DNA of 64,000 nt from Janthinobacterium sp. GTDB taxonomy: Bacteria > Pseudomonadota > Gammaproteobacteria > Burkholderiales > Chitinibacteraceae. The position numbers and the translations under genes were made by a program. Numbering within the stretch: the stretch's first letter is position 1; each line of letters starts with the position of its first letter. The stretch covers positions 34,953-98,952 of the forward strand of contig JANYCY010000068.1 of NCBI GenBank assembly GCA_025360045.1, in the 5' to 3' direction. Shown in pieces: positions 33,222 through 44,141 of this stretch. The notes below the pieces were generated by a model. The model did not search any database. It saw only the letters and a list, made by a program, of their open reading frames with translations, and had not been told where the DNA came from.

Positions 33222-34361
33222 ATGATCTCCCGTCTTGCTATACCTGCTTTTTCCCTTTTAATTGCGACTTCCGCACAGGCGTTTGTACCACCTGTGCCGG
33301 ATATTGCTGCAAAGGCTTATTTACTCACCGATTTTCAAAGTGGCATTCAGCTCGCTGGGCGTGATCCGGAGATGCGTGTAGAGCCCGCTTCTTTGACCAA
33401 GCTGATGACGGCTTATCTCACTTTTAAATTTGTAAAAGAAGGTAAGTTAAAGCTGGATCAGCAGCTTATCGTTTCGGATAAAGGCTGGCGCACCGAAGGC
33501 TCGCGCATGTTCCTTGATCCTAAAAAGCCCGCTACTGTAGATGATTTGATTAAGGGCATGATTGTTCAGAGCGGTAACGATGCTTGCGTCACACTGGCCG
33601 AAGCCATTGCCGGTAGCGAAGAAGTATTTGCCCAGCTGATGACCAAAGAAGCCAAGCGTCTTGGCATGAATGGCACTAATTTTAAAAACAGTACCGGCCT
33701 GCCAGACCCCGATCACTATATGACCGTGGCCGATTTAGCCAAGCTGGCTGCCGCCATCATTCATGATTTCCCCGAGTTTTACCCTATCTACTCGATGAAA
33801 GAATTCGCTTACAACAATATCAAACAGCCTAACCGCAATTTGCTGCTGTACCGCGATCCCTTTGTGGATGGCATGAAGACAGGCCATACAGCCAGCGCCG
33901 GATATAATCTTGTTGCCTCAACCAAGCGCGATGGTCGTCGTTTGATTTCGGTGGTGGTCGGTACGGCTAGCGATGAAATCCGCGCTAGCGAATCGAGCAA
34001 ACTGCTGAACTGGGGTATTCAGTTCCAAGAAACCCCGCGCCTCTATGCGGCCAAGCAAGCGGTATCCAATGTGGCGGTTTGGAAAGGTAAGGCGGATCAA
34101 GTCAAGGTGGGCTTTTTAGCAGATCGTTTTATTACCGTGGGCCGTGGCGATGCTAAAAACCTGAAAATGGCTTTTACCAGCACCCAGCCCCTGATTGCCC
34201 CGATTAAAGTGGGCCAGAATGTGGGTAAATTGGTGGTGAGCTTAAACGATAAGCAATTGGTTGAATTGCCGGTGGTGGCCTTGGAAGAAGTACCCGAAGC
34301 CAATATCTTTGGCCGTGCATGGGATTCGATCCGTATGTGGTTTAAATCGATTTTTGGCTGA
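33222..34361 (+). CDS. dacC: D-alanyl-D-alanine carboxypeptidase (PBP5/6 type)
   Basis: A 379-residue exported penicillin-binding protein. ATG 33222 starts a clear signal peptide (MISRLAIPAFSLLIATSAQA); the longer frame from 33099 is rejected. The peptidase S11 motifs are SxxK in EPASLTKL, SGN in VQSGNDA and KTG in DGMKTGHTASAG. The C-terminal domain and a final amphipathic helix (SIRMWFKSIFG) fit inner-membrane attachment. It removes the terminal D-Ala from peptidoglycan pentapeptides. The dat gene follows after two R3 repeats, matching a common gene order. The symbol could equally be dacA. Confidence 0.9.
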   Translation: MISRLAIPAFSLLIATSAQAFVPPVPDIAAKAYLLTDFQSGIQLAGRDPEMRVEPASLTKLMTAYLTFKFVKEGKLKLDQQLIVSDKGWRTEGSRMFLDPKKPATVDDLIKGMIVQSGNDACVTLAEAIAGSEEVFAQLMTKEAKRLGMNGTNFKNSTGLPDPDHYMTVADLAKLAAAIIHDFPEFYPIYSMKEFAYNNIKQPNRNLLLYRDPFVDGMKTGHTASAGYNLVASTKRDGRRLISVVVGTASDEIRASESSKLLNWGIQFQETPRLYAAKQAVSNVAVWKGKADQVKVGFLADRFITVGRGDAKNLKMAFTSTQPLIAPIKVGQNVGKLVVSLNDKQLVELPVVALEEVPEANIFGRAWDSIRMWFKSIFG

Positions 34362-34390
34362 TGTTGGTACGATGGCTTTAAAACCCAAGT

Positions 34391-34497
34391 CTTGAACCAC
34401 GGAGCACACCGAGAACACGGAGTTTCACGGAGAAAACTTTGAGGGTTTTCCTCTTTTTAACTCGTTTTTTTCTCCGTGCGCTTTGTGCTGAAGGTTT
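34391..34497. repeat. R3 hairpin repeat, copy after dacC
   Basis: CTTGAACCACGGAGCACACCG at the left and TCCGTGCGCTTTGTGCTGAAGG at the right pair imperfectly. A second copy follows 45 bp later. Together they fill the 367-bp gap before dat. Confidence 0.65.
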
Positions 34498-34541
34498 GGC
34501 TGATTAAGCAAGCTTCCTCAGCTTTAACACAGGGAGCAAAA

Positions 34542-34650
34542 TCTCGAACCACATAGAACACAGAGAGCACAGAGTTTCACAGAGAAAATATAGATTTGAT
34601 GGTTTTCTCTGTGTCACTCTGTGTCCTCATTTTTCTCTGTGGTTCAAGGT
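34542..34650. repeat. R3 hairpin repeat, second tandem copy
   Basis: TCTCGAACCACATAGAACACAG and CTCTGTGTCCTC...CTCTGTGGTTCAAGG form the arms. Two adjacent copies suggest repeated insertion at this site or local duplication. Confidence 0.65.
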
Positions 34651-34728
34651 GTAGCACTCCATCAAGGCAACTGAAGCGTATTTATATTCAGGTAGATTGA
34701 TGGTTTTTTTAGTAGAGAGGAGCGCTTT

Positions 34729-35604
34729 ATGGATTTCCCCGCACTCACAGGTTTTTTAAATGGTCGCTTTGCGCCATTGGCCGATTTGCAGATTTCTGTT
34801 TTAGATCGCGGATTTTTGTTTGGTGATGGCATCTATGAAGCGATCCCTGTCTACAATCGTCATCCTCTAAGGCTGACCGAACATCTGCGCCGCTTGGCAG
34901 CAAGTTTGGCGGCGATTAATATGCCCAACCCTTATGGGGAGACGCAATGGGGTCACTTGATTCAACAGCTGATCGCTCAGCAAAGTTTTGTAGACCAAAG
35001 CGTCTATGTGCAAATCACCCGTGGCCCTGCGTTTCCGCGCAATCATGCTTTTCCCTCTGTAACCGAGCCAACCGTGTTTATGTTTGCCGATGAATTATTG
35101 CCACCCACAAGCGAGGCGGTTGCGGGTGGCGTGGCGGCGGTATCGAGCAACGATATTCGTTGGCAGCGCTGCAATATCAAGGCGATTTCTTTGCTGGCAA
35201 ATGTTTTACTCAAGCAGCAGGCTGTGGATGCTGGCGTGGCTGAAACCATTCTTTTTCGGGATGGCCTCTTGATAGAAGGTGCATCCAGCAACATCTTAGT
35301 GGTGAAAGAAGGCGTGTTACTTGCCCCGCCCCCTAGCCATTTGATGCTGACGGGTATTACTTATGACTTGGTAATAGAACTGGCCAAGCAGCATAATATG
35401 CCGCTTGAGATTCGCTCAATTAGTGAATCGACAGCAAGGCAGGCCGATGAAATCTGGCTAACGTCTTCATCTAAAGAAGTGCTGGCGGTAGTGAGCTTAG
35501 ACGGCCAAGTTGTTGGCACAGGTCAGCCGGGGCCGCTGTATCAAGCCATGTATGGCTATTTTCAAGTATTTAAAAACGAGGCAATGCGCCTCGGTGTAGA
35601 GTAA
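34729..35604 (+). CDS. dat: D-amino-acid aminotransferase (class IV PLP enzyme)
   Basis: A 291-residue fold-type IV aminotransferase. Features: NGRFAPLADLQISVLDRGFLFGDGIYEA at the start, the PLP lysine in CNIKAISLLANV, ETILFRDGLLIEGASSNI and EIWLTSSSKEV. It interconverts D-alanine and D-glutamate with their keto acids, which fits its place downstream of a D-Ala carboxypeptidase. GAGAGGAG precedes ATG 34729. Branched-chain aminotransferases share the fold but differ in the SSSKE region. Confidence 0.88.
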   Translation: MDFPALTGFLNGRFAPLADLQISVLDRGFLFGDGIYEAIPVYNRHPLRLTEHLRRLAASLAAINMPNPYGETQWGHLIQQLIAQQSFVDQSVYVQITRGPAFPRNHAFPSVTEPTVFMFADELLPPTSEAVAGGVAAVSSNDIRWQRCNIKAISLLANVLLKQQAVDAGVAETILFRDGLLIEGASSNILVVKEGVLLAPPPSHLMLTGITYDLVIELAKQHNMPLEIRSISESTARQADEIWLTSSSKEVLAVVSLDGQVVGTGQPGPLYQAMYGYFQVFKNEAMRLGVE

Positions 35605-35619
35605 AAAAGGTCATAAATA

Positions 35620-35907
35620 ATGAGTCAAGACGCGCCCAATCTAGCCGATTTAGTTGAGTTTCCGGCCGAGCTGCCAATGAAGGCGATCAGCCACAAAGAC
35701 GTACCGCACGAAGAATTTCATGCCGCAGTGAAAGAGCTGGCGGTATTACATATCACTGCGTTTAAAGAAGAATGGATTTCGGTGCGCACCAGCAGCGGCG
35801 GCAGCTTTATTTCGATCACGCTATCGGCCACTTATCAATCTGCCGACGAAGTGAATGCGCTCGATACCGCCTTACGCGCCCATCCGCTCGTAAAGATGGT
35901 GATGTGA
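35620..35907 (+). CDS. ybeD: YbeD/DUF493 family protein
   Basis: A 95-residue ACT-like small protein of the UPF0250 (YbeD) family. Recognisable parts are LVEFPAELPMKAIS near the start, the SGGSFISITLSATYQSADEVNALDTALRAHPLVKMVM end and a V(R/T)SS turn. It lies between dat and lipB, its usual neighbourhood. AAGG stands 10 bp upstream of ATG 35620. Its biochemical role is not established; a regulatory link to lipoate genes is only suggested by position. Confidence 0.92.
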   Translation: MSQDAPNLADLVEFPAELPMKAISHKDVPHEEFHAAVKELAVLHITAFKEEWISVRTSSGGSFISITLSATYQSADEVNALDTALRAHPLVKMVM

Positions 35908-36558
35908 GTGCCTGAACTCATTATTAAACAGCTGGGCATGCTGGAGTACGAGCCAACTTGGCGGGCCATGCAGGCATTCACCGATAGCCGTGATGCCGAT
36001 ACGCCTGATGAGGTTTGGCTGGTCGAGCATCCGCCGGTTTATACCCAAGGCCAGGCAGGCAAGCCTGAGCATCTGATTGCTGCTACCACCATTCCTGTTG
36101 TACAAATCGATCGAGGCGGGCAGATTACTTACCATGGCCCCGGCCAAGTGGTGGCCTATGTGCTGCTGGATTTACGCCGAAATGGCTTGGGTGTGCGCGA
36201 GCTGGTCAGAAAACTAGAGCAATCAGTCATCGATACCCTTGCTGATTTTGGTGTAGTGGCTTACGGCAAGGTCGATGCACCCGGTGTGTATGTGAATCCG
36301 GAAATGGGCGAAGCAAAAATTGCGTCCTTAGGGTTGCGGATAAGAAAGGGCTGCAGTTATCACGGTTTAGCGCTGAACGTAAATATGGATTTAACGCCAT
36401 TTGATTGGATTAATCCCTGTGGCTACGCCGGTATGAGAGTCACTCAACTCAGCGATTTCGCCAGTGATGCGACATCGGCCGCAATTGCCGGTAAACTTGC
36501 CGAAAAAATAGCCTTCCAGATCAAACCCTTAACCGAAGTAGGGGTATTGGCGCTTTAA
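35908..36558 (+). CDS. lipB: Octanoyl-[ACP]:protein octanoyltransferase
   Basis: A 216-residue LipB that moves octanoyl from acyl carrier protein to lipoyl domains. Motifs: [42 protein letters not shown], the catalytic Lys in [23 protein letters not shown] (K in GEAKIAS) and the active Cys in [13 protein letters not shown]. It starts at GTG 35908 directly after the ybeD stop, indicating translational coupling, and is followed by lipA. Confidence 0.95.
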   Translation: MPELIIKQLGMLEYEPTWRAMQAFTDSRDADTPDEVWLVEHPPVYTQGQAGKPEHLIAATTIPVVQIDRGGQITYHGPGQVVAYVLLDLRRNGLGVRELVRKLEQSVIDTLADFGVVAYGKVDAPGVYVNPEMGEAKIASLGLRIRKGCSYHGLALNVNMDLTPFDWINPCGYAGMRVTQLSDFASDATSAAIAGKLAEKIAFQIKPLTEVGVLAL

Positions 36559-36621
36559 AAATGCGGCGAAGCCATGCCCCGTTTTTCAAATGCCTCTACC
36601 TTACTCAGCCAGCGATCAGCC

Positions 36622-37590
36622 ATGACTCAAGACACCAAACAGCCATCGAAAGAAGTGGGCGTTAAGCTCAAGGGCGAAGCCAAAACGGCACGCATCCCGA
36701 TTAAGATTGTGCAGCTTGATCAGCGCATCAAAAAGCCAGATTGGATCCGCGTGCAAGCGCCCTCTTTAAATGGCCGCTTTGGTGAAATCAAGCAAATTCT
36801 GCGTAGCCAAAAGCTGCACACGGTGTGCGAAGAAGCCGCCTGTCCCAATATTGGCGAATGTTTTGGTAAGGGCACCGCCACCTTTATGATCATGGGTGAT
36901 ATCTGCACCCGTCGCTGCCCATTTTGCGATGTGGGCCATGGCCGGCCCAACCCGCTAGACCCGCAAGAGCCAGTGCATTTGGGCGAAACCATTGCCGCGC
37001 TTAAGCTTAAATACGTGGTGATTACCTCGGTTGATCGCGATGATTTACGTGATGGCGGCGCGCAGCACTTTGTAGATTGCATCACCCAATCACGCCTGCA
37101 ATCGCCAGCCACCCAAGTAGAAGTGCTGGTGCCTGATTTCCGTGGCCGTTTGGATGTTGCTTTGGATCTGTTTGCTAACGCACTGCCAGATGTGCTGAAC
37201 CACAATCTAGAAACCGCACCGCGCCTGTATAAACAAGCGCGCCCAGGCTCGGATTACCAGCACTCTTTAGATCTACTGAAAAGGTTTAAAGCCATGTACC
37301 CCGATGTGCGGACTAAATCCGGCATTATGGTGGGCCTGGGCGAAACCGATGAAGAAGTCATCCAAGTGATGCACGATCTACGTGCTCACGATGTAGACAT
37401 GATTACCATCGGCCAATACTTGCAACCTACCGCCACTGGCCACCTGCCGGTGCTGCGTTATGTGCACCCGGATCAATTCAAAGTGTTTGAAAAACTCGCT
37501 TACGAGCTAGGCTTTAAACACGCTGCCGTGGGTGCCATGGTGCGATCGAGCTACCATGCAGATGAGCAAGCGCACGGCGCAGGGGTTTAA
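36622..37590 (+). CDS. lipA: Lipoyl synthase
   Basis: A 322-residue radical SAM enzyme that inserts two sulfurs into octanoyl groups. The auxiliary cluster motif [12 protein letters not shown] and the SAM-cluster motif CTRRCPFC are present, as is the C-terminal RSSYHADEQ serine ligand motif. The ATG at 36622 (MTQDTKQP) gives the length expected for the family; the upstream ATG at 36574 adds 16 unconserved residues. A strong terminator follows at 37604. Confidence 0.96.
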   Translation: MTQDTKQPSKEVGVKLKGEAKTARIPIKIVQLDQRIKKPDWIRVQAPSLNGRFGEIKQILRSQKLHTVCEEAACPNIGECFGKGTATFMIMGDICTRRCPFCDVGHGRPNPLDPQEPVHLGETIAALKLKYVVITSVDRDDLRDGGAQHFVDCITQSRLQSPATQVEVLVPDFRGRLDVALDLFANALPDVLNHNLETAPRLYKQARPGSDYQHSLDLLKRFKAMYPDVRTKSGIMVGLGETDEEVIQVMHDLRAHDVDMITIGQYLQPTATGHLPVLRYVHPDQFKVFEKLAYELGFKHAAVGAMVRSSYHADEQAHGAGV

Positions 37591-37603
37591 TCCTCGCCAG
37601 CCT

Positions 37604-37636
37604 AAAAATGCCACCAAGCAAGGTGGCATTTTTTTT
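37604..37636 (+). terminator. Rho-independent terminator after lipA
   Basis: AAAAATGCCACC pairs with GGTGGCATTTTT around AAGCAA and is followed by a T-run. It is the end of the dat-ybeD-lipB-lipA unit. Confidence 0.9.
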
Positions 37637-37679
37637 GCCTTTTAGGTATTAGCTTAAGACAAGCACAAAAGTTAATTAT

Positions 37680-37755
37680 TTATAGGGTGTGCAAGTCGTT
37701 TTTCTTGCGCACCAGCCCTTGATGCACAACGACTTCGCCGTTGTGCATCCTATGA
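37680..37755. repeat. R4 palindromic repeat
   Basis: TATAGGGTGTGCAAGTCG...TTGTGCATCCTATGAA with an inner GCACAACGAC/GCCGTTGTGC pair. Same family as the hairpin inside the 154-bp element. Confidence 0.6.
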
Positions 37756-37807
37756 AACTTTTACAGCAAAGCCACGTAAAATCACTGTTTTGGCTCAGGC
37801 AAACCTC

Positions 37808-38275
37808 ATGACTCTCAATAGCTACGCCATCCTTCGCGCCGTGCATGTGCTATCTATTTTGCTATGGATAGGCGGGGTGGCTTTTGTCACGCTGGTGCTG
37901 CTGCCTGCATTGCGCCGCCATCAGCAGGATTACGCCACTTTTGAGCTGCTGGAACATCGCTTTGGCAATCAGGCCAAGTGGATGACGCAACTGGCCATGC
38001 TTTCTGGCGTGGCCATGCTGTGGCTAACGGATAGCTGGAGCCGCCTATTGGATAGCTGGTGGTTGTGGGCAATGATCATCACTTGGGCGATCTTTACCCT
38101 GATGCTGTTTGTGCTGGAGCCCTTGGTGATTCACCGCTGGTTGCATCGGCGTGCAGAGCAAGACCCACAAGGCACATTGCGCTTGTTGCAGCGCTTGCAC
38201 TATGTTTTGCTGGCTTTGGGGCTGCTTGCGACATTGGGCGGCGTGTTGGGCGCGCATGGTGGAGCTTGGTTTTGA
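37808..38275 (+). CDS. CopD-like small four-helix membrane protein
   Basis: About 155 residues with four membrane helices: RAVHVLSILLWIGGVAFVTLVLLP, WMTQLAMLSGVAMLWL, WLWAMIITWAIFTLMLFVLEPLV and YVLLALGLLATLGGVLGAHG. The RAxHVLSxxxWIGG start and conserved His resemble CopD/YqhA-like proteins of copper or heme handling. ATG 37808 is preferred over 37790 because the helix begins at once. No metal genes are adjacent; function is not established. Confidence 0.65.
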   Translation: MTLNSYAILRAVHVLSILLWIGGVAFVTLVLLPALRRHQQDYATFELLEHRFGNQAKWMTQLAMLSGVAMLWLTDSWSRLLDSWWLWAMIITWAIFTLMLFVLEPLVIHRWLHRRAEQDPQGTLRLLQRLHYVLLALGLLATLGGVLGAHGGAWF

Positions 38276-38308
38276 TGGGGTGTAATCTCATGTGAGGCGA
38301 GAGAAGCC

Positions 38309-38491
38309 CATACTATCAATTTCAGTAGAATTCGTAGGTTGGGTTAGCAGCTTTATCGCGTAACCCAACATTTTTTTGTGCCTAAATGTTGGGTTACGCG
38401 GGTTTATTCGCCCCAAAATGGCGAACAAACCCGCTAACCCAACCTACGAAAGCATCATGTCCCGCTAATTTTTCTTAAGTGGATAGAGTTG
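38309..38491. repeat. R5 hairpin inside degenerate IS231-like ends
   Basis: The hairpin 38333-38448 (CGTAGGTTGGGTTAGCAG...CTAACCCAACCTACG) is bracketed by CATACTATCAATTTCAG (38309-38325) and CTTAAGTGGATAGAGTTG (38474-38491). The latter differs at few positions from the right end of the 26554-28109 element, where the same R5 hairpin also lies next to the right end. It is probably a decayed copy of that element without IS110. Confidence 0.55.
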
Positions 38492-38517
38492 AGGTGAAGC
38501 TTGCCTGCGCCCTGCAA

Positions 38518-38856
38518 TCATTCCCCCCGCGATAGCGTATATATTTTCAAGGCTAATTCTTCGCCTAACCAGCTTGCGCTGTTGGTATGGGCTTCAATAT
38601 TGTCGGTCAGGTCTGGATGGAGCAAGACGGGCAGCTCGCCACGGTGGGCTTCAAGCAGGGCACGCACTTCTGGCAGTAAGCTTTCATCAAAATTGATTTC
38701 AAACATCGGCCGAGTATGTGGGCCTACTTCGCGCTGAATGAGCTTCCCTATCCAGCAATCTGCTGGCAGTGCCTTGCTTAATACGCTGTGCAGTGTTTCA
38801 GCGGCAGCAACTTGTTCTGCTAAAAAATAAACGTGAGCATGGTAGATAAGAGGCAT
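38518..38856 (-). CDS. DOPA 4,5-dioxygenase-like protein
   Basis: A 112-residue protein of the DOPA-dioxygenase-like family (compact, cupin-like ferredoxin fold). Conserved His-containing stretches: YHAHVYF at the start, REVGPHTRPMFEI and LLHPDLTDNIEAHTNSASWLG. Plant and fungal relatives open the ring of DOPA; the bacterial substrates are unknown. It is a single gene with no operon partner. Confidence 0.85.
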   Translation of the reverse strand: MPLIYHAHVYFLAEQVAAAETLHSVLSKALPADCWIGKLIQREVGPHTRPMFEINFDESLLPEVRALLEAHRGELPVLLHPDLTDNIEAHTNSASWLGEELALKIYTLSRGE

Positions 38857-39117
38857 GGGTCATCCGGCTGGGCTTCATGCCCTGATTGATCGAGGGGGCG
38901 AATTATGCGGGATTTTTGGAGATTAACGGCATGTTTTTCGCATAAAATGGGTTGTTAGCTAGCTGTACAGTTCTTGAAGCGATATCGCGGAGATGGCCAA
39001 ATGCATCAAAAGCAAAGTGCTCTGATGCGTGGCGGCTTAGCTGGCAGGCTGAGTTCTTGTTTGATCGAGCCTATCTGCCCGCTATGCTGAAAATATATTG
39101 GATAAGAAGGATTAATC

Positions 39118-39594
39118 ATGTCAGACCTCCCTCGGCATCAAATGATGATGACGGTCCTGATGACGCCAGATATGGCGAATTTCTCAGGCAAGGTGCATGG
39201 TGGTGCGCTGCTGAAAGAATTGGATCAGGTGGCTTACGCCTGTGCCAGCCGCTACGCGGGTGCGTATGCGGTGACTTTATCGGTGGATCAGGTGGTATTT
39301 AAACTGCCGGTGTTTGTCGGTGAGTTGGTTTATTTTTTAGCCAGCGTCAATTACACCGGTCGTACTTCGATGGAGGTGGGGATTCGGGTGGTGGCGGAGA
39401 ATATTCGCAGCCAAACCGAAAGACACACCAATAGCTGCTATTTCACCATGGTGGCGATGGGGGATGATGGCAAGTCGGTGGTGGTGCCGACTTTAATACC
39501 CAGCACCGAAGATGAAAAAATGCGCTGGGTGGCTGCTGAGGCAAGGCGGGATATTCGGCTGCTGATGGCTGAAAAAATGGGATATAAAAAGTGA
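39118..39594 (+). CDS. YciA-type acyl-CoA thioesterase
   Basis: A 158-residue hot-dog fold thioesterase. Features: MMMTVLMTPDMANFSGKVHGGALLKELDQVAYACASRYAG with the catalytic Asn/His-Gly-Gly/Asp pattern, then VTLSVDQVVFKLPVFVGELV. AAGGAT lies upstream of ATG 39118. It hydrolyses acyl-CoAs of uncertain chain length. It stands alone, convergent with the chemoreceptor gene. Confidence 0.9.
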   Translation: MSDLPRHQMMMTVLMTPDMANFSGKVHGGALLKELDQVAYACASRYAGAYAVTLSVDQVVFKLPVFVGELVYFLASVNYTGRTSMEVGIRVVAENIRSQTERHTNSCYFTMVAMGDDGKSVVVPTLIPSTEDEKMRWVAAEARRDIRLLMAEKMGYKK

Positions 39595-39649
39595 ATCTGG
39601 TGAGGGCTTAGGGAGTGGGCGCGCAAAATTTGGCGACTCCCGACTTACT

Positions 39650-41269
39650 TCAAGCCAACTGAAACTGCGCTACCGATTTTTTGAGCATGATTGCGGTTTC
39701 CATCATGGCGTGCGCAGAGCCGTTGAGGCTATGTGTGGCGGCGGAGTTTTCTTCGGTCATTTGCGCCACACGTTCCACATTCACCGCCACCAGCTGGCTG
39801 GTGCTGCGCTGCTCTTGTAGCGAGGCCGATATGCCGTGCACGGCGCTGCCAATGCGTGAAACCGCCCCTTGAATCTCATTCATCGCCACGCTGGCAGCGC
39901 TCGCGCGGCTGGCGCCAGCATCCACATGGTTGGCGCTGAGCTGCATATCGCTGCTGGCTTGTTCTGAGCTGAGCCGGACGGTTTCTATCATGGCCACAAT
40001 TTCTTTGGTTGAGTTGGTGGTGCGCTCGGCTAGTTTACGTACTTCATCGGCCACCACGGCAAAGCCGCGCCCGCCTTCTCCCGCTCGTGCCGCTTCGATG
40101 GCGGCATTCAGTGCGAGTAGATTAGTTTGATCTGCGATGTCTTTAATCACCTGCACAATCCGCGTGATTTGTTGGGTATGCGCGGATAGCTCGCTAATCC
40201 CAACCGCCGTTTGTTGCACCGCAACTAAGGTGGCCTGCATATCGTCAGAAGCATCTTGCATAATGCGCTCGCCACGGCTGGCGATTTGATTACTATTGCT
40301 GCTGTCTTGGTGTACCAGATCAGCATGGTCGCTAATTTGAGCAATGCTGGTGGTGAGTTCTTCAATGGCTGCTGCCATGCAGGCCGCAGCGTCACTTTGC
40401 TCGGAAGAGCTGGCCATCACTTGTTCTGAGGTGCTGGCCAAATCCTGGGAGGAGGCCGTCAGCTGATGGGCTGCTTGCGAAATACCGAGCATGGTGTGTT
40501 GCAGCTTATGGCTCATGGCATGCATTGCGGCTAACACGCTGCTCTGATCCCCATTGCGCAGGCTGATATCTAAATGAAGCTGGCCTTGGGCGATGCGATT
40601 AGCGATCTCAACCACTTCGGCAGGTTCCGCCCCCAACTGCTTAGTCAGCGTATAAATCGTACGCCAAGCAATAGCAATACCTGCAAAAAGCGCCACGACC
40701 AGCAAAATGGCGGTGAGCCACTGGCTACGCTCACTGCTTTGTGCAGCGTTACGGTATTGCTCGCCAGCCACTTGTAGCTGCACATCAATCAGCGCAGCAA
40801 TGGTGCCGCCAATCGGGTCGATGGCTGGGTATAGCGCTTGCTCACGGAAGCTTTGTAGCCCGTGCAAATCTTTTTGCTCGAGTAAGCTTTTTAAGTGGCT
40901 TAGCGTACTCTGAGTATTTTTCATTTGTTGCACCGCTACGCTAGCTAAGCGGGCTTCTTCTGGCACCAGCTGGGTGGCCATATAGGCCTGCCAAGTGCTA
41001 TTTAATTCCCGCTCTGCTTCAAGGACTTTTTGTAATGCGAGGGCGGGGCTTAGGCTGCCATCGGCCGCTTTATGGGTGGTGTCGACAATATTAACCGCAT
41101 ACATATCGGCCACGGTGCGCAGTTGTTTGAGCGGAATTACTCGGTCTTGGTACACGGTATTGAGCCCGTTTACGCCTTCTTGGATGCCTTTAAGGCCAAT
41201 GAGTCCGATTAAAATCGCCGTTGCAATGAGCAAGGCGGAGAGAAGAGATAGGCGGTGCGCAACTTTCAT
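39650..41269 (-). CDS. Methyl-accepting chemotaxis protein
   Basis: A 539-residue chemoreceptor: N-terminal helix (~10-30), a four-helix-bundle periplasmic sensor (~35-185), a second membrane helix (~187-207), HAMP (~210-265) and the signalling domain with the hairpin tip [43 protein letters not shown]. Methylation-helix sequences flank it. It lacks the C-terminal NWETF-type CheR tether. The ligand is unknown. Confidence 0.93.
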   Translation of the reverse strand: MKVAHRLSLLSALLIATAILIGLIGLKGIQEGVNGLNTVYQDRVIPLKQLRTVADMYAVNIVDTTHKAADGSLSPALALQKVLEAERELNSTWQAYMATQLVPEEARLASVAVQQMKNTQSTLSHLKSLLEQKDLHGLQSFREQALYPAIDPIGGTIAALIDVQLQVAGEQYRNAAQSSERSQWLTAILLVVALFAGIAIAWRTIYTLTKQLGAEPAEVVEIANRIAQGQLHLDISLRNGDQSSVLAAMHAMSHKLQHTMLGISQAAHQLTASSQDLASTSEQVMASSSEQSDAAACMAAAIEELTTSIAQISDHADLVHQDSSNSNQIASRGERIMQDASDDMQATLVAVQQTAVGISELSAHTQQITRIVQVIKDIADQTNLLALNAAIEAARAGEGGRGFAVVADEVRKLAERTTNSTKEIVAMIETVRLSSEQASSDMQLSANHVDAGASRASAASVAMNEIQGAVSRIGSAVHGISASLQEQRSTSQLVAVNVERVAQMTEENSAATHSLNGSAHAMMETAIMLKKSVAQFQLA

Positions 41270-41548
41270 GGGATGGGCTTGTAGATGTGTGTGGTGAAAT
41301 AGTATGACTAAGATGTTTCATGTATGTTTCATCTTTATTTTAAATGCTTTTATATGGGTTACCTTTGTTGAAAGTAATTCATATAAAGTATTTAATTTTT
41401 TATCTTGTTGATTTTAAAAGGTTGTTTAACATTTTTACTCAATTCACAGTGTCCTTTAATTGATGAACGGCTTAGACTTAAATGGTCTTAAAAAAGTTGT
41501 AATATATTTTTTGTGTTTGTGTAGTCATTTATTCTCTATTTCTGACAC
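41270..41548. other. AT-rich intergenic region between chemoreceptor and groEL
   Basis: No gene is seen. It must carry the chemoreceptor promoter on the minus strand, but no clear sigma-28 type box was recognised. Confidence 0.5.
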
Positions 41549-41587
41549 AAAAAAACGCCACTCCCAAAGGAGTGGCGTTTTTTATTT
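41549..41587 (-). terminator. Terminator of the groESL operon
   Basis: AAAAAACGCCACTCC and GGAGTGGCGTTTTTT form a 15-bp perfect stem around CAAA, with A- and T-runs on both sides, so it can act in both directions. Confidence 0.92.
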
Positions 41588-41631
41588 AGCTAGTTAGCGA
41601 GCCTTTATTAAAGCTCGATTCCCAAAGCCTA

Positions 41632-43278
<1,647 letters not shown>

Positions 43279-43337
43279 TTACTCCGTAATAGTTTGAGAT
43301 CGTGCCAGACCAAAGCCTTGGCAATGACGGATCAGGC

Positions 43338-43628
43338 TTAGCCTTCGATCACGCCCATGATGTCTTCTTCACGCATTACTAGCAGTTCGTCGCCATCTAC
43401 TTTCACGGTTTGGCCGCTGTACTTACCAAAAATAACCTTGTCGCCAGTTTTAACTGCCATTGGGCGTACTGAGCCGTTTTCTAAAATCTTACCGTTACCG
43501 ACGGCAACTACTTCGCCCATATCCGGCTTTTCAGCAGCGTTACCTGGCAACACGATGCCAGATGCAGTTTTTTCTTCAGCTTCAACGCGTTTGATTACTA
43601 CACGGTCATGCAAAGGACGAATTTTCAT
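43338..43628 (-). CDS. groES: Co-chaperonin GroES
   Basis: A 96-residue protein starting [21 protein letters not shown], containing the mobile loop [16 protein letters not shown] and ending [13 protein letters not shown] 43628 is the conserved family start; the GTG at 43637 would add three residues. GGAG/GAGAG stands upstream. It caps the GroEL ring. Confidence 0.98.
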   Translation of the reverse strand: MKIRPLHDRVVIKRVEAEEKTASGIVLPGNAAEKPDMGEVVAVGNGKILENGSVRPMAVKTGDKVIFGKYSGQTVKVDGDELLVMREEDIMGVIEG

Positions 43629-43867
43629 GGTGTTCACTCTCCAGATAAAAAAGTGGCATTCAATTAGTAGGCCAGCTTAGCAGCTTGTCGGGCTTAGGCG
43701 ATCGTAGCGAGGGGAAGTCCGGTTTGAGACAGATTTCATGGATTTTTGAGGCGAATAGCTGGCTATTCAACGAAAAAATGCGTGAAATATGGCCAAATCC
43801 GGCTTTCCCGCAGTAGATCAGTCCTAAGTCCGACAGACTGCTAGTTCGGAAGGCCTGAAAAACGTTG

Positions 43868-43894
43868 TTAGCACTCAAGGCTAACGAGTGCTAG
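43868..43894 (-). promoter_or_regulatory. CIRCE operator of groESL
   Basis: TTAGCACTC-(9 nt)-GAGTGCTAG, one base from the perfect CIRCE palindrome bound by HrcA. It lies about 240 bp upstream of groES, implying a long leader or an upstream promoter and heat-shock control by HrcA. Confidence 0.93.
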
Positions 43895-44011
43895 ATGGTT
43901 TGGGCGAGGCAAGGACTTTTCAAGTAGGGGAAGGTGGATATTTTTCAATAGAGGCGGGAAGTGCTTGCTGCGACCTTAGGGCATTTTGTAAGATTTTACT
44001 GATTAACTTTT

Positions 44012-44030
44012 AATGGGAATCATTATCATC
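44012..44030 (+). promoter_or_regulatory. Probable Fur box upstream of TonB receptor
   Basis: AATGGGAATCATTATCATC resembles the Fur consensus GATAATGATAATCATTATC in its central GATAAT-like and ATCATTATC parts, with further ATAATAATGA downstream. It implies iron repression of the receptor gene. Confidence 0.7.
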
Positions 44031-44082
44031 TATAATAATGACGATTGAGTCACATCCATAAGTCACTGTCGATTTCCCTAAA

Positions 44083-44114
44083 AAAGGACGAATTGAGCGA
44101 TCAATTCGTCCTTT
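44083..44114 (+). promoter_or_regulatory. 13-bp perfect hairpin in the receptor leader
   Basis: AAAGGACGAATTG pairs perfectly with CAATTCGTCCTTT around AGCGAT, between the Fur box and the start codon. It abuts an upstream ATG (44115). There is no T-run, so it is more likely a leader structure than a terminator. Confidence 0.5.
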
Positions 44115-44141
44115 ATGCTTATTAAAACGAGTTTAAGTAAA

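Noticed and set aside
34391..34650. Possible CRISPR-like array
   Set aside because: Two R3 hairpins in tandem, with no regular spacers and no cas genes.
37808..38275. Immunity or phage holin-like small membrane protein
   Set aside because: Four-helix layout with the RAxHVL...WIGG start fits CopD-like proteins better, and there is no phage or bacteriocin context here.
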